From: Acinetobacter sp. ANC 4648
GTDB taxonomy: Bacteria > Pseudomonadota > Gammaproteobacteria > Pseudomonadales > Moraxellaceae
Assembly (NCBI RefSeq): GCF_002135345.1
Contig: NZ_NEGI01000006.1
Location: 1-64,000 of the forward strand
Length of the DNA stretch: 64,000 nt
Reading direction: 5' to 3'
The notes under the pieces are model-generated. The model was not told where the DNA came from. It made no database searches and saw nothing but the letters and a program-made list of their open reading frames with translations. A program made the translations under genes and the position numbers. Of this stretch, positions 16,355 to 26,944 are shown in pieces; within the stretch, counting starts at the first letter, position 1; every line of letters begins with the position of its first letter.

Positions 16355-17752
16355 TTATTGCCACTGTAATTGTTCACGCAAACTCACGACTTCACCAATA
16401 ATGGTCAATGTCGGTGCTTGAATTTGATGTTCTGAAACTTTAGAAGCAATATCTGCCAAAGTTCCCACCACGACTTTTTGTTCAGGTGTGGTACCTTTCG
16501 AGATTAAAGCCACTGGCATATCTGGACGTTGACCATGCGCAATCAATTGCTCACAAATTTTTTCCAACCCTACTAAGCCCATATAGAGCACTAAGGTTTG
16601 ATTTGCGTAGACCAATTCATGCCATGGCAGCTCAGGTGAACCTTCTTTTAAGTGCCCAGTGAGAAAACGAACACTTTGCGCATAATCACGGTGTGTCAGA
16701 GGAATACCAGCATATGCCGAACAGCCCGAAGCAGCAGTAATACCGGGAACCACCTGAAAACTGACGCCAGATGCAAACAGCTCCTGAATTTCCTCACCAC
16801 CACGCCCAAAGATAAATGGATCACCACCCTTTAAGCGACAAACACGTTTGCCTTGTGCTGCATATTTAACCAAAAGTGCATTAATACCTTCTTGTGGTAC
16901 CGCATGATTCGAACGCGCTTTACCTACATAAACTTTTTCAGCATCACGGCGGCATAAATCTAAAATCGGTTGCGAGACCAAACGATCGTAGATCACTACA
17001 TCTGCTTGTTGCATTAAACGTAATGCTTTCAGCGTCAATAGCTCTGGATCACCCGGCCCTGCTCCGACCAAATAGACCTCACCTTGTGGTGCTTTCCATT
17101 CCACCAATGCTTGCTCGATTAAAGTATCTGCTGCGGCAATATTGTCATTAAATACCTGTTCTTTGAGTGGGCTTGCATATAAGTCCTCCCAAAAGATCCG
17201 ACGTTCATCGGGATTTAATATTTTAGCTTTAACAGCAGTACGCCATTTACCAGAAAACTCAGCAAGCTTGCCCATACCATGTGGAATATTCGCTTCAAGC
17301 TGAGTCCGAATCTGGCGGGATAAAACTGGAGATGTACCATTCGTCGCAATAGAAATCACTAAAGGAGAACGATCAATAATTGCAGGCACCATAAAACGGC
17401 AATGTGGTGGATCATCTACACTATTGACTAGAATATTTTCAGCTTCACAAACTTCAAAAACGTATTGATTGGTATCTTTACTATCTGTGGCAGCAATAAC
17501 CAATCGATATTTACGCAAACCATTTAAATCAGAACTTTGACTATTAAATTGTTGTTCAAATTTCGCTGCAACGTATTGCCCACAACTTTGGCTTACAAGC
17601 GCTAACAGCTGCTGATCAATTTCAGGTGCAATCACATCAATGATTGCACCTGCTTTCGCCAAAAGTATTGCCTTACGGTAAGCAATATGCCCACCGCCGA
17701 CAATCAGACAAGGTTGCTGTTGCAACTTTAAAGAGATTGGAAAGATATCCAC
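16355..17752 (-). CDS. cysG: Siroheme synthase (fused CysG)
   Basis: A 465-residue bifunctional enzyme. The N-terminal about 215 residues form the precorrin-2 dehydrogenase/ferrochelatase (Rossmann start VGGGHIAYRKA, then NSVDDPPHCRFMVPA). The C-terminal half from about residue 224 is uroporphyrinogen-III methyltransferase with VGAGPGDPELLTLKA, RLKGGDPFIFGRGGEE and PGITAASGCSAYAGIPLTHR. Together they make siroheme for sulfite and nitrite reductases. It lies between serS and trmL, all on the minus strand, as in other Acinetobacter genomes I recall. Confidence 0.96.
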   Translation of the reverse strand: MDIFPISLKLQQQPCLIVGGGHIAYRKAILLAKAGAIIDVIAPEIDQQLLALVSQSCGQYVAAKFEQQFNSQSSDLNGLRKYRLVIAATDSKDTNQYVFEVCEAENILVNSVDDPPHCRFMVPAIIDRSPLVISIATNGTSPVLSRQIRTQLEANIPHGMGKLAEFSGKWRTAVKAKILNPDERRIFWEDLYASPLKEQVFNDNIAAADTLIEQALVEWKAPQGEVYLVGAGPGDPELLTLKALRLMQQADVVIYDRLVSQPILDLCRRDAEKVYVGKARSNHAVPQEGINALLVKYAAQGKRVCRLKGGDPFIFGRGGEEIQELFASGVSFQVVPGITAASGCSAYAGIPLTHRDYAQSVRFLTGHLKEGSPELPWHELVYANQTLVLYMGLVGLEKICEQLIAHGQRPDMPVALISKGTTPEQKVVVGTLADIASKVSEHQIQAPTLTIIGEVVSLREQLQWQ

Positions 17753-17835
17753 GAACTACCTCAATATTTTAGATCTGATCATCTATAGCAATTTTTTATA
17801 AACAAACTTATACAGTATATCGACTCTTGCAAGAG

Positions 17836-19116
<1,281 letters not shown>

Positions 19117-19236
19117 TTAGGAAAGAAAAAAACTGACTATAGTGTAAGCTCTTAGCACTTAAAAATATAGTGAAAGAGCTATCCACTGGTTATGTTTCGA
19201 ATAATAAGACGTCAATTATAGTTTTAAGCCTAAAAA

Positions 19237-20010
19237 TTACGGGTTACCATATTCAGGTAAACTCGGTAAATACTCAGCTTTAACCAAATCTTTCGCCATA
19301 GCATAAGGAAGTGTTAACTCAGACATTCCTTCTGCATAAGAGGCCAGCTCATACAATGGATAAACAAAGACAATCCCGTTGATGCCATAGTAATAGTTAT
19401 CACTCAATTGTAATTTAGCACGTTCAATATTGTGCTGTTGCAACCAATTTATATTGGCCTCATATAGCGCATCTGCAACTTTCACTTCAACATTCGGCTT
19501 TAAAATATCAGTCAATGCCAAACGCTTCTGAGTATTCAAATCAAAAGTAACAAACTCCTGATGTGACATACCATGCGCTGCACCTGCATTATAAATATAG
19601 GACTGAATTACAAAGGTTGCCAAATTATAGTGCTGCGCAATGAATTGCACATAAATTGTATTTTGATTCAGGCCTTTCTGGGTGTTTACTTCAGCACGCA
19701 CCTTATCATTCGCTGTAAAAGCATCTGGGACATCTTTTTTTATACGGCCTAAAAAATAAGCATCAATCCACGGTACTTGCGTTTGAATAGTTTGTAAATC
19801 ATATTGCGTACACCCTTCATCATCACAAAATTGCTTTTTAGGAAGTACAACACGAATCACTTTGGCTTGAATTAATGGAATCGTGTGCTGTTTTTCTGCT
19901 GCGACTGTATTGACCTGCGGTGCGGGCTTTTCCTGACAACCAAGCATTAAAACCACAGCGATCGATACTGGAACTGCCCAAAACCATTGTTTCATTACAT
20001 GTTGCGTCAT
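19237..20010 (-). CDS. DUF3298/RsiV-like lipoprotein
   Basis: A 257-residue predicted lipoprotein. The signal peptide has a hydrophobic run and a lipobox VLMLGC near residues 19-24, so it should be lipid-anchored in the envelope. The C-terminal part has YNAGAAHGMSHQEFVTFDL and FVYPLYELASYAEG, the pattern of DUF3298 domains found in RsiV-like periplasmic proteins. A Cys pair (FCDDEGC) near residue 65 could form a disulfide. The frame opens at a TTG 20040, but ATG 20010 puts the charged n-region correctly and is preferred. Function unknown. Confidence 0.8.
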   Translation of the reverse strand: MTQHVMKQWFWAVPVSIAVVLMLGCQEKPAPQVNTVAAEKQHTIPLIQAKVIRVVLPKKQFCDDEGCTQYDLQTIQTQVPWIDAYFLGRIKKDVPDAFTANDKVRAEVNTQKGLNQNTIYVQFIAQHYNLATFVIQSYIYNAGAAHGMSHQEFVTFDLNTQKRLALTDILKPNVEVKVADALYEANINWLQQHNIERAKLQLSDNYYYGINGIVFVYPLYELASYAEGMSELTLPYAMAKDLVKAEYLPSLPEYGNP

Positions 20011-20132
20011 TTTATTTTCAAACCTTATTATCCTTACCAAACCCTTGCACTATACAAAGCCCTGTAACTCAATGAAATTTAAAAATGTATCCTTTAGTAA
20101 ATAGATTCGAGATTTAAGATCAAAAACTGCTC

Positions 20133-21638
20133 TTATGTAGATAAATCCACCCAATTTCCATGAAAACCTAAAGGCACACGTACGCCTAAATCAATTTCTG
20201 CTTGCAATTGTATTTCGGTGCCATTCACCTTCAGAATCACAACTTTACTGGGTAAAGCATCAATGTGATGTACATAAGACATTAAATATCCTACACCTTC
20301 TGGACTCTGCATAGATTCAGGCACAAAGACTACCTCTCCAGTAACCCACTCCTCTCCAAAAGAATACGTGGTTAAGCGTCGTTCTAAAACATCATGACAA
20401 CGTAATTGATTTGCTGCTGTCATTTTCTGTTCATCAAAACTGACGGCGTAAAGATAACGATGGGCCTCACCAGTATAACGCTCATCAATCCTTGGAAACT
20501 CTTGCGCTTGAGTATCAATCACTTCACGTTGAATTGCTGAGGTTTTTACATCAATACTCCACCGCTCTAATTGTACATTTTGTTGCTCAAATGGACCCTG
20601 CTGCGACTGCTGAAACATCTGTTGATGTACAACCAGATCGACAACAATTTTATTTTTCTCATTTCGATAAGCATTGGCGGCATGAAAAACAAAACATGGC
20701 TCAACATCTACCCACTGAATTTCAGATGCTTGACCAAATTTAGGCAAAACTCCAATACGTGCTTGATGCTGATCATTCCAAACATACGGTAAACTACTGC
20801 CTTTCAATAGTTGTGCTACAGAAAAAGTTACAGGAAAATCAAAAATTAAGACATCAGTTGCCGTGATGGCACAATCATGAATCATGGGACCATGTTTAAC
20901 AGGTATTTTTGCAAAATAAATTAGATGCCCATTTTGATCCAAAACCTCATAATAAGCATGCCGAGGATCTAAAGCATCATAACAAATGGCATGTAAACGC
21001 CCTGTTTGATTGTCTTTATGCGGATGTGCGGTAAAGGGCAAATCAGCATCTGTATAAAAAAATTGATGTGTTTCTGTATTTAGATCTAAGTCTAAACGCG
21101 CAGGAAACGTACCCGCTTCAATTAAAGCCCAAATTTTATTGGCATGATAAATCACATTGGTATTCACCACACCACTTGGACCACGACGAAAACCATCTTT
21201 CAGTGGCTGCTGTTTTGTATTCTGCACAGCATCTGTTTCAATCAGACGACTTTTAAAACTTTTCGCCTGACCATTTTCAATACGCAAAGCGTGTAACATC
21301 CCATCACCAACAAACCAATGATAAAGTGCGTGATTCTCCACATGAATCGGATTTGGCCCTATTCTCAACAACATACCATTTAAGTGTTGTGGAATTTCAC
21401 CATGCACCTTGAAATTTAATTGTTCTACTTCCGCAACAGGAGCAAAAATACCGTCCAAATAAGGATTATTACTGGGTAATTTAGATTTTTTTTGCAACCA
21501 ATGCAGGCCCTTTTGCATGATGCTTTGACGCAATACATTCAGTTTTGATTTCAACGGTGTCATCCGTGGATAATCCATGATTAATGTCTTTTCATTATTT
21601 TCAATTATCTTGTTCTGAGTGTGATGATAATTAGCCAT
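20133..21638 (-). CDS. Carotenoid oxygenase (CCD/RPE65) family protein
   Basis: A 501-residue member of the family of non-haem iron dioxygenases that cleave carotenoids, apocarotenoids or stilbene-type double bonds. Four histidines expected to hold the iron are present: AHPHKD (about 205), MIHDC (about 252), FHAAN (about 316) and GFHGN (about 492). Other signatures are LLRIGPNP, HWFVGDGMLHALR and FDFPVTF. No signal peptide is seen. The substrate is unknown and no carotenoid synthesis gene lies in the window. AGGA lies 8 nt before ATG 21638. Confidence 0.9.
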   Translation of the reverse strand: MANYHHTQNKIIENNEKTLIMDYPRMTPLKSKLNVLRQSIMQKGLHWLQKKSKLPSNNPYLDGIFAPVAEVEQLNFKVHGEIPQHLNGMLLRIGPNPIHVENHALYHWFVGDGMLHALRIENGQAKSFKSRLIETDAVQNTKQQPLKDGFRRGPSGVVNTNVIYHANKIWALIEAGTFPARLDLDLNTETHQFFYTDADLPFTAHPHKDNQTGRLHAICYDALDPRHAYYEVLDQNGHLIYFAKIPVKHGPMIHDCAITATDVLIFDFPVTFSVAQLLKGSSLPYVWNDQHQARIGVLPKFGQASEIQWVDVEPCFVFHAANAYRNEKNKIVVDLVVHQQMFQQSQQGPFEQQNVQLERWSIDVKTSAIQREVIDTQAQEFPRIDERYTGEAHRYLYAVSFDEQKMTAANQLRCHDVLERRLTTYSFGEEWVTGEVVFVPESMQSPEGVGYLMSYVHHIDALPSKVVILKVNGTEIQLQAEIDLGVRVPLGFHGNWVDLST

Positions 21639-21758
21639 TGAATCGATCCTATTATTGTTTTATCGAGTGCTAGTTTTATACCTGCATTAAGTTTAATCCA
21701 ACTTCAAAGATCCATTTTATTTTTTAGATTAATGGATTTCATGCTTGTCTTCGACATT

Positions 21759-21784
21759 AAAAAAAAGCAACCTTTCGGTTGCTT
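21759..21784 (-). terminator. Rho-independent terminator after lolA
   Basis: Read on the minus strand: AAGCAACC, loop GAAA, GGTTGCTT, then a run of Ts. It is 25 nt past the lolA stop. Confidence 0.92.
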
Positions 21785-21808
21785 AAGAAACATCAGCACA
21801 TTGCAAAT

Positions 21809-22504
21809 TTACTGATCAATAATATCCGTACCTTTAGGCGGTGTAAAATTAAAAGTGGCTGCTGAAATAGATGGATTCACTTTCACATTATTAAATTTCA
21901 CGGTAGTCGTTTGGCCTAATGAATCTTGAAGTACCATTAAATTAGGTGCATTTTGAGTACCAAAACTAATGGTTAAGCTTTGGAAAGCGCCATCTTTCTG
22001 TTTAGGATACAGCGTGTAATAGGTTTTGCTCGCATTCGGCTGAGTAATGCGATATGCCTGCATAATTTGTGAGGTATTCCCACTCAATAACAATGCAGGG
22101 GTATTTGCTACTTGGTCATCTAAACTTTGACGAACAGCTTGTTGCAGATCTGGATCATAAATCCATACAGTTCGACCTGTTGTAATAATGGTTTGTTTCG
22201 CAGGAGATGTAGTTTCCCAATAAAATTTACCAGGACGAGCAACTTTCATCACCCCCTTAAAAGTTTGATTCATATGCTGTGCAGATAAACCTTTTTTTTG
22301 CGCGACTTTACCACCACCAGTAACTTGAGTTGTTTGCTCAAAGTTAGCGGTTAAACTTTTAATATCACCTAATTGTTTAACTAAGTTTGCGGTTGCTTGT
22401 TGCTCCGATGCAGCAGTCGCTGCCAAAACATTAGTGCTTACGACTGGTGCAAGCATGATTGCACTCATTGCAACAGCACCCATCGTTTTACGAAGCATAT
22501 TCAT
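21809..22504 (-). CDS. lolA: Outer-membrane lipoprotein carrier protein LolA
   Basis: LolA is the periplasmic chaperone that takes lipoproteins from LolCDE to LolB at the outer membrane. The 231-residue precursor has a clear signal peptide ending about ...TNVLA/AT. The mature part shows SLTANFEQTT near the start, FKGVMKVARPGKFYWETTSPAKQ, WIYDPDLQQAVRQ and the C-terminal FNFTPPKGTDII. It has its own terminator and stands about 220 nt from rpmA. Confidence 0.94.
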   Translation of the reverse strand: MNMLRKTMGAVAMSAIMLAPVVSTNVLAATAASEQQATANLVKQLGDIKSLTANFEQTTQVTGGGKVAQKKGLSAQHMNQTFKGVMKVARPGKFYWETTSPAKQTIITTGRTVWIYDPDLQQAVRQSLDDQVANTPALLLSGNTSQIMQAYRITQPNASKTYYTLYPKQKDGAFQSLTISFGTQNAPNLMVLQDSLGQTTTVKFNNVKVNPSISAATFNFTPPKGTDIIDQ

Positions 22505-22680
22505 AGGTTCACCTTTTATCTATTTGCTCAAGCGAAATTTGTTTGATGTCTCATCTTAAACCAAATTCAATTGCTAATAATTTAGAATATAAGAACTTTT
22601 GTATTTTTATTGCTGTCAATTGTAGAAATTCATCCATCATGATGAAGATCATTGCAGCTTGAATAGAAATGTTGCTGCAT

Positions 22681-22711
22681 AAAAAAACCCGCAAAAAATG
22701 CGGGTTTTTTT
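22681..22711 (-). terminator. Rho-independent terminator after rpmA
   Basis: AAAAAAACCCGC and GCGGGTTTTTTT form a 12-bp stem around an A/T loop. It lies 15 nt downstream of the rpmA stop and is symmetrical enough to act on both strands. Confidence 0.9.
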
Positions 22712-22725
22712 AAAAAAATTAAAAC

Positions 22726-22983
22726 TTATGCAGTTTCAACTTTTACGTAGCGACGGCCAAACTGACCTTTCACTTCGAATTTGATCACGCCATCAGCGGT
22801 AGCAAATAAAGTATGGTCACGGCCCATACCTACGTTTGCACCAGCGTGGAATTCTGTACCACGTTGACGAACAATGATGTTACCAGCAGTCACAGCTTGA
22901 CCACCGTACATTTTAACACCTAACATTTTAGGGTTTGAGTCACGACCATTTCGTGTCGATCCACCGGCTTTTTTAGTTGCCAT
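22726..22983 (-). CDS. rpmA: 50S ribosomal protein L27
   Basis: An 85-residue protein near the peptidyl transferase centre. The N-terminus [23 protein letters not shown] and the core [13 protein letters not shown] are diagnostic. It lacks the cleavable N-terminal extension found in Firmicutes. An AGGAG ribosome site precedes it in the 19-nt gap after rplU. Confidence 0.98.
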   Translation of the reverse strand: MATKKAGGSTRNGRDSNPKMLGVKMYGGQAVTAGNIIVRQRGTEFHAGANVGMGRDHTLFATADGVIKFEVKGQFGRRYVKVETA

Positions 22984-23002
22984 GTCTATTTACTCCTCGT
23001 AA

Positions 23003-23314
23003 TTAGCCTGAAATAGCTGTAATTTTCAACTCAGTGAACCATTGACGGTGACCTTGTTGTTTACGATAGTGCTTACGACGACGCATTTTTACAATACGAA
23101 TTTTGTCGTGACGACCATGGCTAACGATTTCAGCAGTTACTGTAGCGCCAGCAACAACTGGAGCACCAATTTGAATGCTTTCGCCGTTTACAAGCATTAA
23201 TACGTCATCAAACGTAATAGTTGTACCAGTTTCAGCTTTCAACAATTCTACTTTAAGGGTTTCACCCTCAACAACACGGTGCTGTTTACCACCGCTTTGG
23301 ATTACTGCGTACAT
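23003..23314 (-). CDS. rplU: 50S ribosomal protein L21
   Basis: A 103-residue large-subunit protein. [14 protein letters not shown] at the N-terminus and the basic tail [16 protein letters not shown] with FTELKI are the family signatures. The frame is open upstream to 23383, but ATG 23314 with GGAG upstream gives the standard N-terminus. rplU-rpmA form an operon divergent from ispB, the usual proteobacterial layout. Confidence 0.98.
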   Translation of the reverse strand: MYAVIQSGGKQHRVVEGETLKVELLKAETGTTITFDDVLMLVNGESIQIGAPVVAGATVTAEIVSHGRHDKIRIVKMRRRKHYRKQQGHRQWFTELKITAISG

Positions 23315-23732
23315 AATGTACTCCAAACTTGCCCGTGTCGTCGTGTCGATACAGGAATATATCGATCTTAATACGATCGCCACTGGGAGTTATACAAGGG
23401 CAAAGATTTTAAGTGATAATTAATTAAACAACAAGTAATTTTGGCTATTTATTAACATCTATGTCAAATATTTATGAACCAATGTACTTTTACAGAATTT
23501 AAGATTTGTTTCACATCATTTTTTATAAAAATTGAAATAGATTTTTAAAACAAATCGGCTACTATGTGGTACAAAACAATGATGCTGTATTTCACGGCAC
23601 TCATTTTTTGGATAAATTCAATACAAATCATCAAGATTCATAAACGTATTTGTTTGTATCAATGACATGACTTGATATTAATTGTTACACTACTCATCAA
23701 ATTGAACACATTTGCAAGAGGACTCCTTTCAC
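23315..23732. other. Divergent rplU/ispB control region
   Basis: 418 nt. A plausible ispB promoter is ATGACA (23662-23667), an 18-bp spacer and TACACT (23686-23691), about 42 nt before the ispB ATG. The rplU leader contains GATCGTATTAAGATC, a small hairpin. Nothing else is recognised. Confidence 0.45.
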
Positions 23733-24710
23733 ATGACCATCGATTTTAAGCAAGATATTCTCGCCCCTGTTGCCACTGACTTTGCTGCGATGGACAAGCT
23801 TATTAATGAAGGGATTAGCTCGAAAGTTGCACTCGTGATGTCAGTCAGTAAACATGTAGTTGAAGCCGGTGGCAAGCGTATGCGCCCAATCATGTGTTTA
23901 TTGGCAGCCCATATTTGTGGAGAAACTAATTTAATCAATGCCCAAAAGCTGGCTGCGATTATTGAAATGCTACATACCGCAACACTAGTACATGATGATG
24001 TAGTAGATGAATCTGGTTTACGTCGTGGTCGTCCAACAGCAAATGCTACATGGAACAATCAAACAGCGGTTCTGGTCGGTGATTTCCTTATTTCACGCGC
24101 TTTTGATCTTTTGGTCGACTTAAACAATATGGTCTTACTGAAAGACTTCTCCACTGGAACTTGTGAGATTGCAGAAGGTGAGGTTTTACAACTTCAAGCG
24201 CAACATCAACCAGATACAGATGAAGCCACTTATTTAAGTATTATTCATGGAAAAACTTCACGCTTATTTGAATTAGCGACAGAAGGTGCTGCGATTCTTG
24301 CAGGTAAACATGAATACCGTGAACCGTTACGTTTATTTGCTGGCCATTTTGGCAATGCCTTCCAAATTATTGATGATATTTTAGATTACACCTCAGATGC
24401 AGAAACCTTAGGTAAAAATATTGGTGATGATTTAATGGAAGGTAAACCAACTTTGCCATTAATCTCTGCCTTAAAAAATACCACTGGTGAAGAACATAAT
24501 ATAGTCCGTAAAAGTATAGCAACCGGTGGTGTTGCAGACTTAGATCGTGTGATTGAAATCGTGAATACTTCTGGTGCATTAGATTATTGTCGTCAACGTG
24601 CCCATGAAGAAACTACATCTGCCCTGAATGCTTTACAACAATTACCTGAAAGTGACTATCGTCAAGCACTCCATAATTTGGCACAACTTGCCTTACATCG
24701 AATTCAATAA
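23733..24710 (+). CDS. ispB: Octaprenyl/polyprenyl diphosphate synthase
   Basis: A trans-prenyltransferase that makes the long isoprenoid side chain of ubiquinone from FPP and IPP. The 325-residue protein has both aspartate-rich motifs: first DDVVDES near residues 88-94 and second IIDDILDYT near residue 212, plus GKRMRP and GDFLISRAF. Chain length (C40 or C45) cannot be read with certainty. The frame is open from 23712, but AGAGGA precedes ATG 23733. The divergent rplU-rpmA neighbourhood supports ispB. Confidence 0.95.
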   Translation: MTIDFKQDILAPVATDFAAMDKLINEGISSKVALVMSVSKHVVEAGGKRMRPIMCLLAAHICGETNLINAQKLAAIIEMLHTATLVHDDVVDESGLRRGRPTANATWNNQTAVLVGDFLISRAFDLLVDLNNMVLLKDFSTGTCEIAEGEVLQLQAQHQPDTDEATYLSIIHGKTSRLFELATEGAAILAGKHEYREPLRLFAGHFGNAFQIIDDILDYTSDAETLGKNIGDDLMEGKPTLPLISALKNTTGEEHNIVRKSIATGGVADLDRVIEIVNTSGALDYCRQRAHEETTSALNALQQLPESDYRQALHNLAQLALHRIQ

Positions 24711-24730
24711 ACTTAAGTTACTTTTTGCCT

Positions 24731-26785
24731 ATGCATATAATTTTTAATGATCTCTTCCTAAACATGCAGGAACAGCTTGAGACACCACAAGCGGTTCCTG
24801 ATGAAAATATTCTTATTGAACTGGTTAAACGTATACGACCCAAAGACAGTAATGATCCAGATACATCCAATAAAAATTTTAAATTATTGATTCAAGCATT
24901 ATTAATTTCACCCAATGCCACGAATAACCTTCAAGGCTATTTACTCAAATTAATCAATCACTACAAACAAACTAACTTATATGCTGACAGTGGAATTCTA
25001 TCTTTAGATGGATTTTGGAATCAACTTGGGCAACGCTTAGGCGCACATTTCCTCCCCCTACTTAAAGATGAATCCGATCTTAGCTATTTAGTTGCTCAAG
25101 TTTTTTATTTAAAAACTGATGTGCAATGGTTAGATCAAATTGATGAAAACCTATGGATGCAGTTTTTCCAACTTTTAGATCAGGGTCATGGCTTTCAGAA
25201 TGAAAAGTTAGACATCAACCGCGAATTGATTAAAGCCGTTACCATTTTATCTTATCGAATTAGTGGTATTGGCCTATATCCTGAATTTATCAATGCACAA
25301 CCTGAACTGACCGAATATGAATCACCTTTTTTAGTACAAAATCGTGAAATTGTAGAATTCATTGAAGCCTATAAAAAATCATCCCCAAAGAATGAAGATA
25401 TCCAAATTATTGCACCTGCCAATGCCGATCAAGCTTTGGTGATGATTGAACAATGTCGTGACATTGTTTTTAAAGTACGCCGTGCGATCAAACGTATTGG
25501 CGTCAGCTTAAGTTTGACGTATTTGTTATCTTTATTGGAACAATGTTTAGATCGTATTGAGCTGCTTTTAAATCTTATTATTGAAAACCATCAAATACGT
25601 TATCAGTCTTTAACAATGTTATTAAAGGATTTCGTTGATGCACATTACAGTGAAACCAGTGTGCGTGAATTGCTCAAAGCCAATAGTGAACTGATCGCCT
25701 TACAAGTTACTGAAAACGCCAGTAAAACTGGTGAGCATTATGTAAGTACCGACAAGCAGGGTTTTTTTGGTATGTATATCGCAGCTGCTGGTGCAGGTGT
25801 GATTATTGCCATGATGGCAACTTTAAAAATACTGGCCAGTCGATTAATTCTTGCCCCTTTAATGCAAGCATTCATATATAGCATGAATTATTCCTTTGGC
25901 TTTATGCTAATTCATGTGTTGCATTTTACTGTTGCTACCAAACAACCCGCAATGACAGCAGCAGCTCTAGCCTCTACAGTTCAACATCGTAAAGGTTCTA
26001 AAACTGCTCAAATCGCTGAACTGGCTGGCTTAATTATTAATATTATTCGCACACAATTTATTGCGATTTTGGGCAATATTTCTATTGCCATCCCAACTGC
26101 AGCGCTGATCACCTATCTGTGGCAAGTGCTAATGTCTGAGCCTTTACTCACACATACGAAAGCAACGGCACTATTACACAGTCTAAATCCGTTCACCTCT
26201 TTAGCTATTTTTCATGCTGCTATTGCAGGAGTTTGCTTATTTTTATCTGGTTTAATTGCAGGTTATTTTGACAACATGGCAGTTTATCGCAAAGTCGGCC
26301 CACGCTTAAAAGCCCACCCTCGACTCAAACGAATTATGGGGCAACCGCGATTAAATAAATTTGCAGACTATATGGAACGGAATTTGGGTGCTTTAGCTGG
26401 TAATTTCTTATTTGGGATCATGCTCGGCAGTATGGGTACTCTAGGTTTCATCTTAGGCTTACCACTGGATATCCGTCATATTGCCTTTGCATCAGCAAAC
26501 TTTATTCAAGGTTTAATGAGCATTAATGGTGCACCAGATATCGGCTTAATCATCGTTTCCTTTTTAGGGGTCATGCTCATTGGTCTCACCAATCTATTTG
26601 TTAGCTTCACTCTGACGATTATTGTGGCGTTAAGAGCTAGACGAGTTCGCTTTGAACAATGGAAGCCTTTGGCCAAATTGGTCTTAACCCATTTCGTGAC
26701 ACGGCCACTCGATTTCTTTTGGCCACCTCAACAACCGTTAAAAATTGAAGATGAAAATTCATCTCAACAAAAGTTAAACCATTAA
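24731..26785 (+). CDS. SpecificRecomb-family membrane protein
   Basis: A 684-residue protein of the family annotated as site-specific recombinase (Pfam SpecificRecomb, named from the neisserial Gcr). The N-terminal about 340 residues are soluble and helical; the C-terminal half has six or so membrane spans (for example residues 345-375, 440-460, 490-515, 560-585, 615-640). No tyrosine- or serine-recombinase catalytic motif is visible, so the recombinase name should be read with caution. ATG 24731 is chosen although no strong ribosome site is seen; ATG 24764 is an alternative. The gene starts about 20 nt after ispB, suggesting co-transcription. Confidence 0.8.
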   Translation: MHIIFNDLFLNMQEQLETPQAVPDENILIELVKRIRPKDSNDPDTSNKNFKLLIQALLISPNATNNLQGYLLKLINHYKQTNLYADSGILSLDGFWNQLGQRLGAHFLPLLKDESDLSYLVAQVFYLKTDVQWLDQIDENLWMQFFQLLDQGHGFQNEKLDINRELIKAVTILSYRISGIGLYPEFINAQPELTEYESPFLVQNREIVEFIEAYKKSSPKNEDIQIIAPANADQALVMIEQCRDIVFKVRRAIKRIGVSLSLTYLLSLLEQCLDRIELLLNLIIENHQIRYQSLTMLLKDFVDAHYSETSVRELLKANSELIALQVTENASKTGEHYVSTDKQGFFGMYIAAAGAGVIIAMMATLKILASRLILAPLMQAFIYSMNYSFGFMLIHVLHFTVATKQPAMTAAALASTVQHRKGSKTAQIAELAGLIINIIRTQFIAILGNISIAIPTAALITYLWQVLMSEPLLTHTKATALLHSLNPFTSLAIFHAAIAGVCLFLSGLIAGYFDNMAVYRKVGPRLKAHPRLKRIMGQPRLNKFADYMERNLGALAGNFLFGIMLGSMGTLGFILGLPLDIRHIAFASANFIQGLMSINGAPDIGLIIVSFLGVMLIGLTNLFVSFTLTIIVALRARRVRFEQWKPLAKLVLTHFVTRPLDFFWPPQQPLKIEDENSSQQKLNH

Positions 26786-26862
26786 ATTTTTTGTTATTTT
26801 TTGTGCAAGTTCTTACAGGTTTTTCAAAATAAACTTAGTATAAAGTAGCTTTTTATACTGAC

Positions 26863-26906
26863 TTGAAAAAAAGTGTACTGACAAGTACACTTCGGGGCAT
26901 AAATTA
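26863..26906 (+). promoter_or_regulatory. Promoter region of the PAP2-adeIJK unit
   Basis: TTGAAA (26863-26868), a 17-bp spacer and TACACT (26886-26891) make a reasonable sigma-70 promoter. A second possibility is CTGACA (26878-26883) with TAAATT (26900-26905) at 16 bp. Both overlap the palindrome at 26871-26892. Confidence 0.5.
26871..26892. promoter_or_regulatory. 22-bp palindromic operator candidate before PAP2-adeIJK
   Basis: AAGTGTACT, spacer GACA, AGTACACTT: two perfect 9-bp arms. The shape is typical of TetR-family operators, and adeIJK is known to be repressed by the TetR-type AdeN in A. baumannii. It sits on the likely promoter, 53 nt before the PAP2 start codon. On the minus strand it is followed by T7, so a terminator for antisense transcripts is the alternative reading. 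Confidence 0.6.
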
Positions 26907-26944
26907 TTCGTAGTCAAAGCAATGAATATAATCAAGGTGGTTTA

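Noticed and set aside
24731..26785. Active site-specific recombinase
   Set aside because: The family name comes from annotation. The protein is half membrane spans and has no tyrosine- or serine-recombinase catalytic motif.
26863..26895. Palindrome as a terminator of the upstream recombinase gene
   Set aside because: On the plus strand no T tract follows; the T7 tract is on the minus strand, where no gene ends.
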